From JBCCTX01 sp965263105 (GTDB taxonomy: Bacteria; Bacteroidota; Bacteroidia; J057): a stretch of DNA of 64,000 bases. Positions 43,664 to 53,500 of this stretch are shown piece after piece. Positions within the stretch are counted from its first letter, which is position 1, and the number at the start of each line of letters is the position of its first letter. The notes below the pieces were generated by a model. The model was not told where the DNA came from. It did no database searches and saw nothing but the letters and a program-made list of their open reading frames with translations. The stretch lies in contig CBDHGL010000002.1 in assembly GCA_965263105.1 (NCBI GenBank), positions 248,001 to 312,000 on the forward strand, in the 5' to 3' direction. Made by a program: the position numbers and the translations under genes.

Positions 43664-46648
43664 ATGAGAAATAAAAATGCCTTAGACGTTCCAACTTCTC
43701 GAGCAAACTTATCAAGTATTTTTCTATTATTTCTGTGTCTTCAAGGTTTTGGTTTTAATTGTAACGAGTTTTTTATAGGAGCGGAAGAAGCTTTGAAAAA
43801 AGATTCAGTTCAAAAAGCGAAATATCTGTTTATTTATGCAGGCAGGTGTTATTTAGAAGAAGGGAACAGGGAAAAGTGGTTTGAGTGCATATGGGAGGTA
43901 AATGATATATTAAGAAAATCCCCAAAATTTGGATATGGAGATGCAGCAAAGTTTCTAGATTCTGTTCTAGTTATTAAGTGGGAAAAGCAATCTAAAAACC
44001 AAGAAGACTCCTGGATTTGGAGTCTTCTTCAAAATGGGAATAATCATAAAAAACAGGGAGATTTTCAGGCTGCATTAGAATATTATGAAAAGGCTCAAAT
44101 GACGATTTCTCGTGGTTGCAACGGATTACCTTGGGTGAGGTGTTTTAATGTCCCTGTAGTTTGGCAGTATGCAATTGCTCCTACTCAGCAAATTTACCAA
44201 GCTATTGGTGATCATGAGACAAACATCAATCTTCTATCTAATGAACTCAGAGACTCTTTGGTCTCTCAATATGATACTGAGAATGGAGACTTATTGGCAT
44301 ATTTTTACCTTCAAAGAGGAAATAGCTACTTTAATCTAGGCTCCAATAAAGAACGTGAAAAAGCAAAAAAATCTTTTAAAAAGGCATTAAGAGTCCCCAA
44401 TCTAACTTCTACAATGCGGGGGATAGTTCTTATGATTTTGGGAAGAATTCAAAGGGATGATGAGCTTTTGGATAATGCATATAGGCTTATTCAAATACAA
44501 AGAATGAACGAACATCACTTAGCGAAGGTAGTTCTCTATAAAGCGTATTTAGCAAGAGATGAAAAGAATATTAAAGAGGCAATAGACTTATCTCACCAAT
44601 CTTTAACTTACTTGCAAAGGAAATTTTCCTACAGATATAATCTTGACTATGGAAATGTATATCTTCTATTAGGAGAATTATATGAAAGGGGAGGAGAATT
44701 TGAAAAGGCAATTGGGTTTTATCATCGATGTATTAGAGTCTATTGTCCTTCTTATAAATTAAATGATAGTTTAGAGCTTCCTCCCTCAAATGCTTTAGTT
44801 GCGGATAGAGATCTTATTGATGCTCTACAAGGAAAAGCTAGAATATGGTCAAAAAAAGGTCAAAAGACCCAAAATCCCTTACTTCTTGCCAAGGGGCTTC
44901 AAGCATTTAAATTGGCCTTGCTAACAGAAGATAAACTGATCAATCTATCCTTGGGTCAACCTTCCCGGAGACGGAGTTTAGCTCGAAGGGATACGATCAC
45001 TTCCCAAGCACTGTCAATTTTACATAGGCAATGGCTCCTGCAACCGGATGATTCCTTGTTAGATCTGGCCTTTTTCTTTATGGAAAAATCGAGATCTCAA
45101 GAGTTACAATCCACTCTGGCCCAGCAGAACATGTATAGAGAACTCCCTCCACGAACTAAGAAATTAATCGACTCCTTAAAAATCGCGAGATATAGTGTGG
45201 CACATTGGGAAAGGCAACTAGATTCATTGACTAATTTGAATACACCCTATAAGAATCGTATAGATACCCTTCAAAAAAAGATTAGCCGTAAAAAAGAGCA
45301 AATTTTCACATTGGAAATTTCTCTTCGGCAAAGCTCTCCTACGTACTTTCAAAAGGCTTATTTAACTCAATTGACTAATCGGAAAGAGTTTGCAGAACAA
45401 TTATCTCCTGCTAATATGTATCTCTCCTATTTTGAAAATGATACCGCGATTTATGTATTGGGGATAAATCGAGCTCAATCCCTTTTTTTCCATGTTCCCA
45501 AGGACCCTACTTTTCAAAACGATTTGAAATTCTATGAATATTTCTTGAAGAAACCCGATCCCTTGGAGGAGGAGAGAATTACCTTTCAGTCTGTAGCCCA
45601 CCGGATCTATAAGGGTTTGGTTGAGCCGATATTGGATATAGAGGGTATAGAGGAGCTAGTTATTTCAACAGGGACCTCCTCGTTAAATGCCCTGCCTTTT
45701 GAAGCGTTATTGACGGTGCGAGGGAATAGAGAAGAGGCTGTAGGCTATCGAAAACTCAAATTTTTGTGGCAAAATTATCTGATCAGTTATGCTTATTCTG
45801 CCAATTTGTATGCCACTTCCGCTCAGGCCGAAAGAGAGTATCCGTATGCGTATGTAGGATTTGCTCCTAATTACGGGAGCGGTAGTTCAAATGCTGAGAT
45901 AAGAAGTATCGTAGACAAAGATTATGACCTGATTTATAATATCAGGGAGGTTCAAAATACGGATACACTTTTTGCTACAACTACAGATTTCCATAAGGCT
46001 TTACTATTGGATGAGGCAATACGATCACAGTTCGATAAGTTGGCAGATTCAGCTCAAATACTTCATTTAGCCATGCACGCCTTCAGCCTAGATAGCCTAG
46101 AAAATGCACACTACTTACTATTCTCACCCATTATTGATTCTACCCAAACCCTCACCTCTACAGGTCATCTGTATGAATACGATATTTATTCCCGTTCCCT
46201 AAATAATAAGCTTGTCATTCTAAGCGCGTGTAATTCAGGAACTGGAGAAGTTATTTCTGGTGAAGGGGTATCACATCTGGGAAGGGCTTTCAGGATCGCT
46301 GGTGCCTCCAATGTCTTGACCAGCTTATGGGAATTAAACGATTATGCTCCTAGCCAGATCGTTCCCCAATTTGTAAAATATTTAACAGAAGGTCATTCTA
46401 AGGTTCTAGCCTTAAAAATGGCAAGACAGGATTTTTTTTACGATGGAGGTAAGGACTATGAACAGGTAGCCCCTTATTATTGGGCTAATCTCGTATTGGA
46501 GGGAGATATGCACCCCATATTTACTTCACATAAGACCGATGGTAGGAATGAAGGTAAGCGGTATATGGGAATACTATTAGGGATACTTCTATTAGGATTG
46601 GCTGGGTGGATGGTTCAAAGAAAACGTTTCATAAGCAGGAAGGCTTAA
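43664..46648 (+). CDS. CHAT-domain TPR protease, membrane anchored (cassette 1)
   Basis: 994 residues. N-terminal signal (FLLFLCLQGFGF), TPR-like helical repeats (about 40-480), a charged coiled coil (about 500-560; KKISRKKEQIFTLE), a CHAT caspase-like domain (about 580-960) and a C-terminal membrane helix (GILLGILLLGLAGWMV) with a basic tail. The catalytic dyad is His805 (LAMHAF) and Cys856 (SACNSGTG). CHAT proteins are clan CD cysteine proteases; TPR-CHAT proteins act in signalling and defence. With signal and C-terminal anchor, most of the protein should be outside the cytoplasm. Its end overlaps the convergent anti-sigma-like gene by 20 bases. Base composition is AT-rich compared with the genes before 42 kb. 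Confidence 0.88.
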   Translation: MRNKNALDVPTSRANLSSIFLLFLCLQGFGFNCNEFFIGAEEALKKDSVQKAKYLFIYAGRCYLEEGNREKWFECIWEVNDILRKSPKFGYGDAAKFLDSVLVIKWEKQSKNQEDSWIWSLLQNGNNHKKQGDFQAALEYYEKAQMTISRGCNGLPWVRCFNVPVVWQYAIAPTQQIYQAIGDHETNINLLSNELRDSLVSQYDTENGDLLAYFYLQRGNSYFNLGSNKEREKAKKSFKKALRVPNLTSTMRGIVLMILGRIQRDDELLDNAYRLIQIQRMNEHHLAKVVLYKAYLARDEKNIKEAIDLSHQSLTYLQRKFSYRYNLDYGNVYLLLGELYERGGEFEKAIGFYHRCIRVYCPSYKLNDSLELPPSNALVADRDLIDALQGKARIWSKKGQKTQNPLLLAKGLQAFKLALLTEDKLINLSLGQPSRRRSLARRDTITSQALSILHRQWLLQPDDSLLDLAFFFMEKSRSQELQSTLAQQNMYRELPPRTKKLIDSLKIARYSVAHWERQLDSLTNLNTPYKNRIDTLQKKISRKKEQIFTLEISLRQSSPTYFQKAYLTQLTNRKEFAEQLSPANMYLSYFENDTAIYVLGINRAQSLFFHVPKDPTFQNDLKFYEYFLKKPDPLEEERITFQSVAHRIYKGLVEPILDIEGIEELVISTGTSSLNALPFEALLTVRGNREEAVGYRKLKFLWQNYLISYAYSANLYATSAQAEREYPYAYVGFAPNYGSGSSNAEIRSIVDKDYDLIYNIREVQNTDTLFATTTDFHKALLLDEAIRSQFDKLADSAQILHLAMHAFSLDSLENAHYLLFSPIIDSTQTLTSTGHLYEYDIYSRSLNNKLVILSACNSGTGEVISGEGVSHLGRAFRIAGASNVLTSLWELNDYAPSQIVPQFVKYLTEGHSKVLALKMARQDFFYDGGKDYEQVAPYYWANLVLEGDMHPIFTSHKTDGRNEGKRYMGILLGILLLGLAGWMVQRKRFISRKA

Positions 46649-47504
46649 AATGTTGGAAGAGCCATTCAATTTCTTCTCCGCGGAAGGCATAAGTATCTTT
46701 CATAAAGCAAATAAGGGGCTTTGCTTGATCATATTCCTCCTTTTGTAGATGATTAATAATTCTGTACCAAGTGGCTACATCCTTTTTCTTCTCTAAGGAA
46801 GAAATGGAATTTAACAGGTCCTGGGATGTCTCGAACTCTCCTGTGTGATAATAGGCAATAGCTAATTTCAAAGTATCTAGCTTTCCTAGGGGGTAGGATG
46901 ATTCATTTTTCTCCAACCTATTGATAACCGAATCTAATTTATCTTCTTGGAACAGGATTGCAATTTGGGTGTCAAATTCCTGTAAGGATGTGTCTTCTTC
47001 CCTTTTATCACCTCTCTTGAAACTTGCTCTAGGGTCAAAATTTAACTTCTTATAGTATGCAGAATCTAAAATTGCAGGTAAACTCGTGGAAAATAGTTTA
47101 TCCTTTGTTTCCCCTTCCTGGGATGGACTTTCCCATAAAAAATAAAGGAGGGTGAAAAGCCCGATAAGACCAGCTGCTACGGGAAGAGCCCAATTAATTT
47201 TCGCCTTTTCCAGTGTTTGTGGAACAATTTTTTTTTCCTCAATTATACTCTTATCTCTCAGGTATTTTTCTCGCCTCTCCTCATACTCCTGCCTCAATTC
47301 TGTATTCTCTAACAACTGAGCCTTCAATTTCTCCTTTTCATCTTGCTTAACTTGTTGTTTTACAGCTTCCCAAACAAAGGCAATTGCCTGGGCTTCTTCC
47401 AACAATTCTGGCTTTTCTGTTAATTGTTCCTCCACAAAGCGTTCCTCTTCTGGAGAGAGCAGGCCAGACTTATAGTCTTCTAGTAATTCCTCTAGCTTTC
47501 TCAT
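46629..47504 (-). CDS. One-TM anti-sigma-like protein with periplasmic TPR-like domain (cassette 1)
   Basis: 291 residues. The N terminus (LEDYKSGLLSPEEERFVEEQL) resembles the cytoplasmic anti-sigma helices of Bacteroidota (YLxGxLSxEE..xFE) without zinc ligands. It is followed by a charged coiled segment, one membrane helix (WALPVAAGLIGLFTLLYFLW) and a C-terminal domain with TPR-like helices (LAIAYYHTGEFETSQDLL). The gene lies 118 bases downstream of the sigma-like gene on the same strand, the usual sigma/anti-sigma arrangement. It is convergent with the CHAT gene and overlaps its end. Homologous by pattern to the split gene at 53671-54574. Confidence 0.65.
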   Translation of the reverse strand: MRKLEELLEDYKSGLLSPEEERFVEEQLTEKPELLEEAQAIAFVWEAVKQQVKQDEKEKLKAQLLENTELRQEYEERREKYLRDKSIIEEKKIVPQTLEKAKINWALPVAAGLIGLFTLLYFLWESPSQEGETKDKLFSTSLPAILDSAYYKKLNFDPRASFKRGDKREEDTSLQEFDTQIAILFQEDKLDSVINRLEKNESSYPLGKLDTLKLAIAYYHTGEFETSQDLLNSISSLEKKKDVATWYRIINHLQKEEYDQAKPLICFMKDTYAFRGEEIEWLFQHFKPSCL

Positions 47505-47622
47505 TTTCTCAAATGGTTAGGGCAAATTGGCATTTCTGCTGTTAATCAGATATTTTAAACTTCGCATTTTAATGATATCGCCTCATTTCGGGGAATCTTA
47601 ATATTATTAAACTTATTTTTTC

Positions 47623-48180
47623 TCATCCTGAAATGCTAAAAAAGTGGGATCTTAAAAAAAGTCCTTGTATTTCTCGCGGACCAGTTCGAGTAATCTCTTT
47701 GAGGCAATTGCTCTTGGTTACAGAAACAGAATTAGCTGACTTCATTTGGAGTATGGCTGCAATCTCATGGGGCTTATAGCCCTGGACATGCAGCGTGAGT
47801 ACTTCCTTACATGTAGGATTTATGTCTTTGCCCAATAACTCTAATAACACATCAAGAGTCATCTTTCCTTCTTCTTCGCGGGCATCATAGGAAGGGGAAT
47901 CCCCCTTCATGTCCTCAATAACTTCAAAATCGGGCTCTCTACCCTGTTTACGGAAGTAATCGATGCATTTATAGTCAACTACCTTGTAAATGAAAGTTGA
48001 ACAGGCTTTCTCATTTGTATCCTCAAAGATACCCTCTCGTATCCTTTTGACTAACTCCGTAACGGCGTCTGCATAGGCATCGACAGCTACTTCATAGGGG
48101 ACATTTCTTTTGGCGGAGATCGTAAACGGATAGCCCTGGAATTGTTCCAAGAATACGTATGGATACGGCATCGGCTTCAT
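47623..48180 (-). CDS. ECF-like sigma-70 factor, C-terminal main part (cassette 1)
   Basis: 185 residues in this frame. Region 2 is visible in CSTFIYKVVDYKCIDYFRKQ (about 60-80) and region 4 in LTLHVQGYKPHEIAAILQM and NSVSVTKSNCLKEI. The first 10 residues (MKPMPYPYVF) do not fit the family. The true N-terminal part lies in the frame of the upstream gene (SSKKIVEEVRKGRNEADAVSIRI), which then continues as LEQFQGYPF in this frame after dropping one base near 48150. So the sigma factor and the upstream domain were probably one protein. It pairs with the anti-sigma-like gene downstream. Confidence 0.65.
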   Translation of the reverse strand: MKPMPYPYVFLEQFQGYPFTISAKRNVPYEVAVDAYADAVTELVKRIREGIFEDTNEKACSTFIYKVVDYKCIDYFRKQGREPDFEVIEDMKGDSPSYDAREEEGKMTLDVLLELLGKDINPTCKEVLTLHVQGYKPHEIAAILQMKSANSVSVTKSNCLKEITRTGPREIQGLFLRSHFFSISG

Positions 48181-48727
48181 TTCTACCCTTACGGACTTCT
48201 TCTACGATTTTCTTGCTACTTAATTCTGAGGTTGGTAAGATCTTAACAGAAAAGTCAGATTTTCTATTGGGCTTTTTTCTTTCTGAAATTTTCTGATTCC
48301 CCATTTTTGATTCCCCTTTATTTAAGATTATTCTTGAACTAAATACCCCAAAACTTGTCAAGGAGCCTTTTTCTATTAGCTCTTGAAGTCTTTTTGCATC
48401 CTTTTCGTCTAATTCAATTGTTATTTTAATACTTCCCTTTTCTCTTTTACTAATTTTTATAGAATAATTTAGATTCAGAAATTCCTTTATAACCTTTAAT
48501 AGTTCCTCTTCATTTTCAGAGTTGAATTCATCAAATTCTCCCTCTATATAGAGTTCAATCTTAACTTTTGATTTATCTTCACTGCTTAACTCCTGCTTTA
48601 GATTATCTTTCAAGAAAAGAAGCCTTTCACACACATCGTTGTCAAATCTATTTAATTCCTCTAAACTCCTTGTATTCCTAATAGCATTATTCTTTGATTC
48701 CTCGATCTCTCTTTTGATTATAGACAA
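48092..48727 (-). CDS. Adaptor-like domain plus sigma factor N terminus, frameshifted into the sigma gene
   Basis: 211 residues with a possible TTG start at 48727. Residues about 1-50 are helical (EELNRFDNDVCERLLFLKDN), followed by a domain with VKIELYIEGEFDEFNSENEE and KREKGSIKITIELDEKDAKR, then GESKMGNQKISERKKPNRKS and the beginning of an ECF-like sigma factor (SSKKIVEEVRKGRNEADAV). The pattern GSxxxTxELxEexAxRL together with the preceding helical piece recalls domains that accompany effector-associated domains (EAD) in bacterial conflict systems; this is pattern memory, not a search. The frame leaves the sigma sequence near 48150. The real start may lie at 48857 (next entry). Confidence 0.55.
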   Translation of the reverse strand: MSIIKREIEESKNNAIRNTRSLEELNRFDNDVCERLLFLKDNLKQELSSEDKSKVKIELYIEGEFDEFNSENEEELLKVIKEFLNLNYSIKISKREKGSIKITIELDEKDAKRLQELIEKGSLTSFGVFSSRIILNKGESKMGNQKISERKKPNRKSDFSVKILPTSELSSKKIVEEVRKGRNEADAVSIRILGTIPGLSVYDLRQKKCPL

Positions 48728-48761
48728 GCTTTTCGAGGTTTCTGTAACATCAATTCGTTCA

Positions 48762-48857
48762 CTATTCGATAATTATTTTTACTAAGCCCACAGCGTCTTC
48801 TATCTTATTCTTTTCAATGAATTCTACTACTTGCGAAAATTTTTGAGAGATATCCAT
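48762..48857 (-). pseudogene. 31-residue fragment, probable start of the adaptor-sigma protein
   Basis: ATG at 48857 encodes MDISQKFSQVVEFIEKNKIE then DAVGLVKIIIE and a stop. Reading on one base later gives SNSERIDVTETSKSLSIIKREIEE, the in-frame upstream sequence of the 48092-48727 gene. Together these resemble the helical EAD11-type adaptor domain. A single extra base thus separates the natural start from the rest. Confidence 0.4.
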
Positions 48858-49091
48858 AAAGGCATTGAATAATAGGATCTCAAATAGCCCAAATTAGTTT
48901 AATTAGCATTCTTTAGGGAATTTTTGAAAACTAACTTACTAGGACAATTTATAATAAGGAAAAAATCAAATTAGAATGTAATCTTATTAAAAACGAACAA
49001 ATTTTCGAGTTTTGCAATTAGAATTAGGAAGAATTGACTAAAATATTATAATCCTACTGCTTTTTTAAAAGAATACCTCTTCTCTACTGGC

Positions 49092-49455
49092 TGCAGCCCA
49101 TCCCCCTCCCCCTACGTCAATAAACTATCCACACACCTGGGTACAGTACCCAAATTCTACACGGGATTATTTTTGTCCTTTTTTTGAGAAAATTCATGGG
49201 CTATCTTGAGGCACTCGACCTAAAAATGAAAACACACGCTAATCTACGGCGGCGCCTCTGGGCGCTTTGCCTGGGACTTCTGACTATTGCGCTTGCTCAC
49301 GCCCAATCCGATAGCCTGCGCTATTTCAATCCCGCCCACCGGGTGGAACTGGGGATCAATGCGACGGCTACCCTTAGCACCTTCGTGGGGAATGAGACCG
49401 TAGGGATCTCTCCTGCTGACTACCCGCTTTCCATTAAATTCATGCAAGGCTCCAA
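49092..49455 (+). repeat. 364-bp direct repeat, left copy
   Basis: Matches 55454-55817 over 364 bases with about seven differences counted by eye. It covers the leader (including GGGTACAGTACCC) and the first 230 bases of the outer-membrane-protein-like gene. Beyond 49455 the two copies diverge sharply. The two copies enclose the second CHAT cassette. Confidence 0.85.
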
Positions 49456-49537
49456 AAGAGCATGGTGTTTTAGGTTTGGGAATTTGAAATACAGTGCAAC
49501 GACAACAATATGCATAACATTCTTCCTCCAAGAATGA
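49226..49537 (+). pseudogene. Truncated 5' copy of the outer-membrane-protein-like gene
   Basis: From ATG 49226 it encodes a signal peptide (LWALCLGLLTIALAHAQ) and about 75 residues identical or nearly so to the intact gene at 55588. After SK at 49455 it continues RAWCFRFGNLKYSATTTICI and stops at 49537, with only the first residues still alignable (W conserved). The rest of the barrel is missing. Product of the duplication that created the flanking repeat. Confidence 0.75.
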
Positions 49538-49791
49538 GGTGATTGGGCATTTCGATATGTCCAATCCCAGCCACAACACATAATTCTACTTATTTGTTTG
49601 TAAAGACATAAATACCCAGCATAAAAAGGGGGGTATATTGAAGAGTTTGGTCAGTAGGGCTTTTGATTATTCTAGTTTTGATAGGCAACTGAAAATTAAT
49701 CATTTACCATTGTAGAGGCTAGTGGAAAATATATAGAAAAATTAAGGAAAGGTTCAAACTTAAAAGTCAACATCTCCGTAAAGAATAGGGT

Positions 49792-49831
49792 GATGTTAGG
49801 ATTAAAGCTTTGCTCGGCTAACCCTAACATC
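49792..49831 (+). terminator. Hairpin before the small genes of cassette 2
   Basis: GATGTTAGG at 49792-49800 pairs with CCTAACATC at 49823-49831. No strong U run follows; an AT-rich leader and the ATG at 49858 come next. It could terminate incoming transcription or act as a leader structure. Confidence 0.4.
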
Positions 49832-49857
49832 TTAATTATAAATAAAATAATTAAATC

Positions 49858-50076
49858 ATGAAGAAAAAAACGTATGAATTCTCTATCCTTTCGTACTCCT
49901 TATTCAAAATGGAGATATGTGAAAGGTTTTACCAACATTCTCCACTTGATTCAATTGAAGATGAATCTATGCCTAGGTATTCATTTTGGATTGTAACTGA
50001 AACTCTCTTGTTAATTTTTTCAAATTTTACCCGATTTACTATTCTATTTGAATCTGTAAAACAAATAAATCTTTGA
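49858..50076 (+). CDS. Small hypothetical protein of cassette 2
   Basis: 72 residues beginning MKKKTYEFSILSYSLFK, with an AT-rich leader of Bacteroidota style and a hydrophobic C-terminal part (FWIVTETLLLIFSNF). No family is recognised and codon use is very AT-rich like its neighbours. It occupies the place that the small lipoprotein gene (42739) has in cassette 1. It may not be a real gene. Confidence 0.3.
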   Translation: MKKKTYEFSILSYSLFKMEICERFYQHSPLDSIEDESMPRYSFWIVTETLLLIFSNFTRFTILFESVKQINL

Positions 50077-50158
50077 TCTCTTATTATGATTTATCGGAAA
50101 GAGAGATGAAATATTAATAGAGAAATCAAATTTTTTTGAAAAAATCAAATTAAGACCT

Positions 50159-50494
50159 ATGTATCTAATAAAGAATTTAATTATAAAAAAGATATATGAA
50201 GAAGGCTTGTGGAATTGGGAAAGCTCATTCGGTATTAAGAGGACTAAACTTTCTCTTAAGAAAATTAGCCCCCTGTTCTTGATAATCTTTTTGGTTTTAC
50301 TGAGTTTATACTCTGTAGAAATAAATCCTAAAGAATTAATCTACCGTGATTTCCCTTCAAATATTGTTAAGACTCATATTCTTGTAGAGAATAGTAATGA
50401 TTCTGAACAATTTGGAATTCCTCTAGATGGAGAAACAGGGAAATCGAATGAACCACCTTCTCAACCACCTTCAATGCAATTAAGCATTGTATAA
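50159..50494 (+). CDS. Small one-TM protein of CHAT cassette 2, tail PPSQPPSMQLSIV
   Basis: 111 residues. A basic N terminus is followed by one membrane helix (ISPLFLIIFLVLLSLYSV, about 37-54) and a short exported part ending PPSQPPSMQLSIV. The C-terminal signature parallels PPKKPPKLRLSVT of the small gene in cassette 1, although the bodies differ. The gene is followed by a terminator and then the CHAT gene 84 bases downstream. The exported tail would lie on the same side of the membrane as the CHAT domain, so it could be a substrate or ligand; this is inference. Confidence 0.5.
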   Translation: MYLIKNLIIKKIYEEGLWNWESSFGIKRTKLSLKKISPLFLIIFLVLLSLYSVEINPKELIYRDFPSNIVKTHILVENSNDSEQFGIPLDGETGKSNEPPSQPPSMQLSIV

Positions 50495-50521
50495 AGGTTT
50501 TCTGAAGTATTATGAAATATT

Positions 50522-50564
50522 CCAAGTAGGCGATAAGAAATATTATGGTCTACTTGGTTTTTTT
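50522..50564 (+). terminator. Terminator between the small gene and the CHAT gene (cassette 2)
   Basis: CCAAGTAG at 50522-50529 pairs with CTACTTGG at 50550-50557, followed by seven T. The CHAT start is 15 bases after the T run. The position is the same as that of the hairpin at 43584-43619 in cassette 1. Confidence 0.75.
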
Positions 50565-50578
50565 ACTATAAAATACAC

Positions 50579-53500
50579 ATGAATCTAAATCGTCAAATAA
50601 TATTTTCTAGGCGTTATTTTGCTGGACTTGAACAAATCATTGGCTCATTTTATTTTTTAGTTTTACTCTTTAATCTTTTATATCTAGAATCCTTCTCAAA
50701 GGAGAATAGATGCGAGAATATATTCATAAAAGGAATTGAGCTAAAAAAAGAAGGAGCAATTACTCAAGCTCTAGAATATTTTGAGGGGGCCTTAAAATGT
50801 TACGAATTCAATAGAGATTCTGTAGGGTGGTTAAAGTCATCATTAGAAATAAATTATACTTTACGGTCTAGAGGGGAAGTGGTAGAAGCAACCGAGTTTC
50901 TGGATTCTGTAATCAATATTTTTCAAGCTCCTTATTCTGAAACTGAGAAAAAGTATTTGGTATGGATGTGTATTCAAAATGGATTTAACTATGAGTCAAT
51001 TAATAATAACTCCAAAGCTTATTTATCCTATCAAAAAGCCATTCAACTAATTTCTTATGATTGTGGGTATACATATTATTGGGAATGTTATGATACAGAG
51101 AGTTTAGGAAAATATCTCATCTATAATTTGAGTAATATTTATAAAGAAATTGGGGAGTATGAAGGAACTTTAGTGGAAATTCCTGATGCCTTTTTAGCTG
51201 ATTTTGAAAAAATATTTAATAAAAATGTCGGGAAAGATCTTGCCCTCTTATTTGTTCATAAAGGTGTTGCCAATTCTAACTTGGATAAGTTATATGAGGC
51301 TATGGAATACTTCAATAGGGCAGGAAGGGTTCCTAACTTGGATTTAGAGACAAAAGCAATTATTGAATTAAATAAGGGGAATATACTGAGAAAACAAGGG
51401 CTTAACGTTGAAAGTTTATCTACTCTTGATTTAGCTCAAAATTATGCGGAAAATTTAAGGGTAGAGGATGAAAAGGAAAGTCTATATTTACTGGGTAAAA
51501 TAGACCTTTATCGAGCTTTGGCTCTTCGAGATAATAAAGAATTAGTTTCGGCGCTTAGTAAGGTCCAAAAGTCTACACAAACAATCAAAAATTATTATCC
51601 AAGTTCATTGGATAATAATGTGGCGGAACACTATTTCTTAGAGGCTCAATTATTAGATTCTCTGGGAGAAGCCGAAAAGGCCTTAGGGATGTATTATAGA
51701 TCGCTGTATTCACTATGTCCTGATTTTAATTCAAAAGAGGAAGGAACTCTTCCGACAATTGCCCAATTATCCTCAGAGCGTGATCTGGTGGATGTTCTTG
51801 TTGGGATAGCCAATTTCTATGAGAGGCAATCCGAAAAATCCCAAAATTTTGATTTTCTGAAAATAGCCTTAGATGCTCACGAGTTAGCATATCACATAGA
51901 AGATCAGATTAGAGCAATTTATTCCCAGGAATTATCGAGGTTCAGTGTTAGTAAAGCTAGAAATAGTAGGACGGCTCAAGCATTGAATATTGCGTTTAAT
52001 TATTGGGTGAAAAATCCATCTGATGAACTCGCTAATCGAGTATTTTTTTTCATGGAGAAGAATAGGGCTCAGGAACTACAAAGCGATTTAATGCGTCAAG
52101 AATTATCCTTGAAGTTAGGAAAAGATGCTCAAAAGTTAGAAACAGCTTATAGAATTGCTGAATATACTTGGCAGAAAGCAAAAAGAGATTTGGCTTTAGC
52201 TCAAAAATCGGGCAGCCAGAATCTTCAAACTCTCGACAAACTTTTAGTAAGCGAGAACAACACTAAAACCCAACTCAAGAGAATTAAAGATGAATTGGAT
52301 TTGATATTAGAAAAGGAAACTCCTGGCTATTTGAACTTAAAATCCCACCCCAATATTATTCAATTACAGGAATTACAAACAACCTTGTCAGAGGAAGAGG
52401 GATTTATCTCATTCTATAATTCATCTAGCCATATTTATAGTCTTTACATCTCTAGGGAGAATATAAGTTTTAACCAAATCCCCTTAACAAAGCCTTTATC
52501 GGTAACTATTGATAGCCTGAAATTTTTACTGAGAAGGCCTTTATTATCACTAGATCAAAGGAATGATTATCAAGATTACTCAGTCAATTTGTACCAGAAG
52601 CTTTTGCAGAACATTGTTGAACCTCATATAGCTCGACTATTGGTTGCCCCATGTCCTCTTCTATATGGCTTGCCCTTAGAAACTCTTTTGACGGATGAAT
52701 TAGAAGGGAATGATTTATATAACTACCATAAATGGCCATATGCCTGGAAAAGTCTCGAACTATGTTATGTTTTTTCGGGGACATTATATAAAGGCGGTAA
52801 TTTTTATAGAAAGAAAACACCCTATACTTATCTGGGTTATGCACCTGATTATGGACAAGAGCACTTTAGTATCTCGCGGGTGTCAAATCGAAGAGATGTC
52901 GGAGAATTAAGATATAATACCACTGAAGTTTTAAAAGTAGATTCCCTTTTTCATTTACTAGGAGAAAAACATCAGATTTATTTGAACTACAATGCTACTA
53001 AAGAGGCCTTCATGCAAACATCTGGAAGTGCACAAATTTTGCATGTAGCTCTTCATGCATTTGCAGGGGAGGATTCTGTCAATATTCCCTATTTACTTTT
53101 TGCTCCAGATTCAAGCGTATTCGGTCGTCAAGTGAATATCGATACCAACCGATTATATAGTTATGAAGTCCCCCTTTTGGATGTATCTAGTGAGTTACTT
53201 ATCCTAAGTGCGTGCAATTCTGGTCTAGGGAGAGTAGTATCTGGGGAGGGGGTAATGAACTTCGCCAGAGCTTTCCGAATAGCAGGGGTACCTAACACGA
53301 TTATGAGTTTATGGGAGGTTGATGATTTTGCTCCAAGCGAAATTATCCCCAGCTTTGTTTCAGGCCTCAAATTGGGATTGACTAAAACCCAAGCACTGAA
53401 TGAGGCGCGAAGAGCCTACCTAGAAAATCCAATTGTTGATAATAAACTAAAGTCGCCATTTTTTTGGTCCCATTTTATTCTAGTAGGGAATCCTGCCCCT

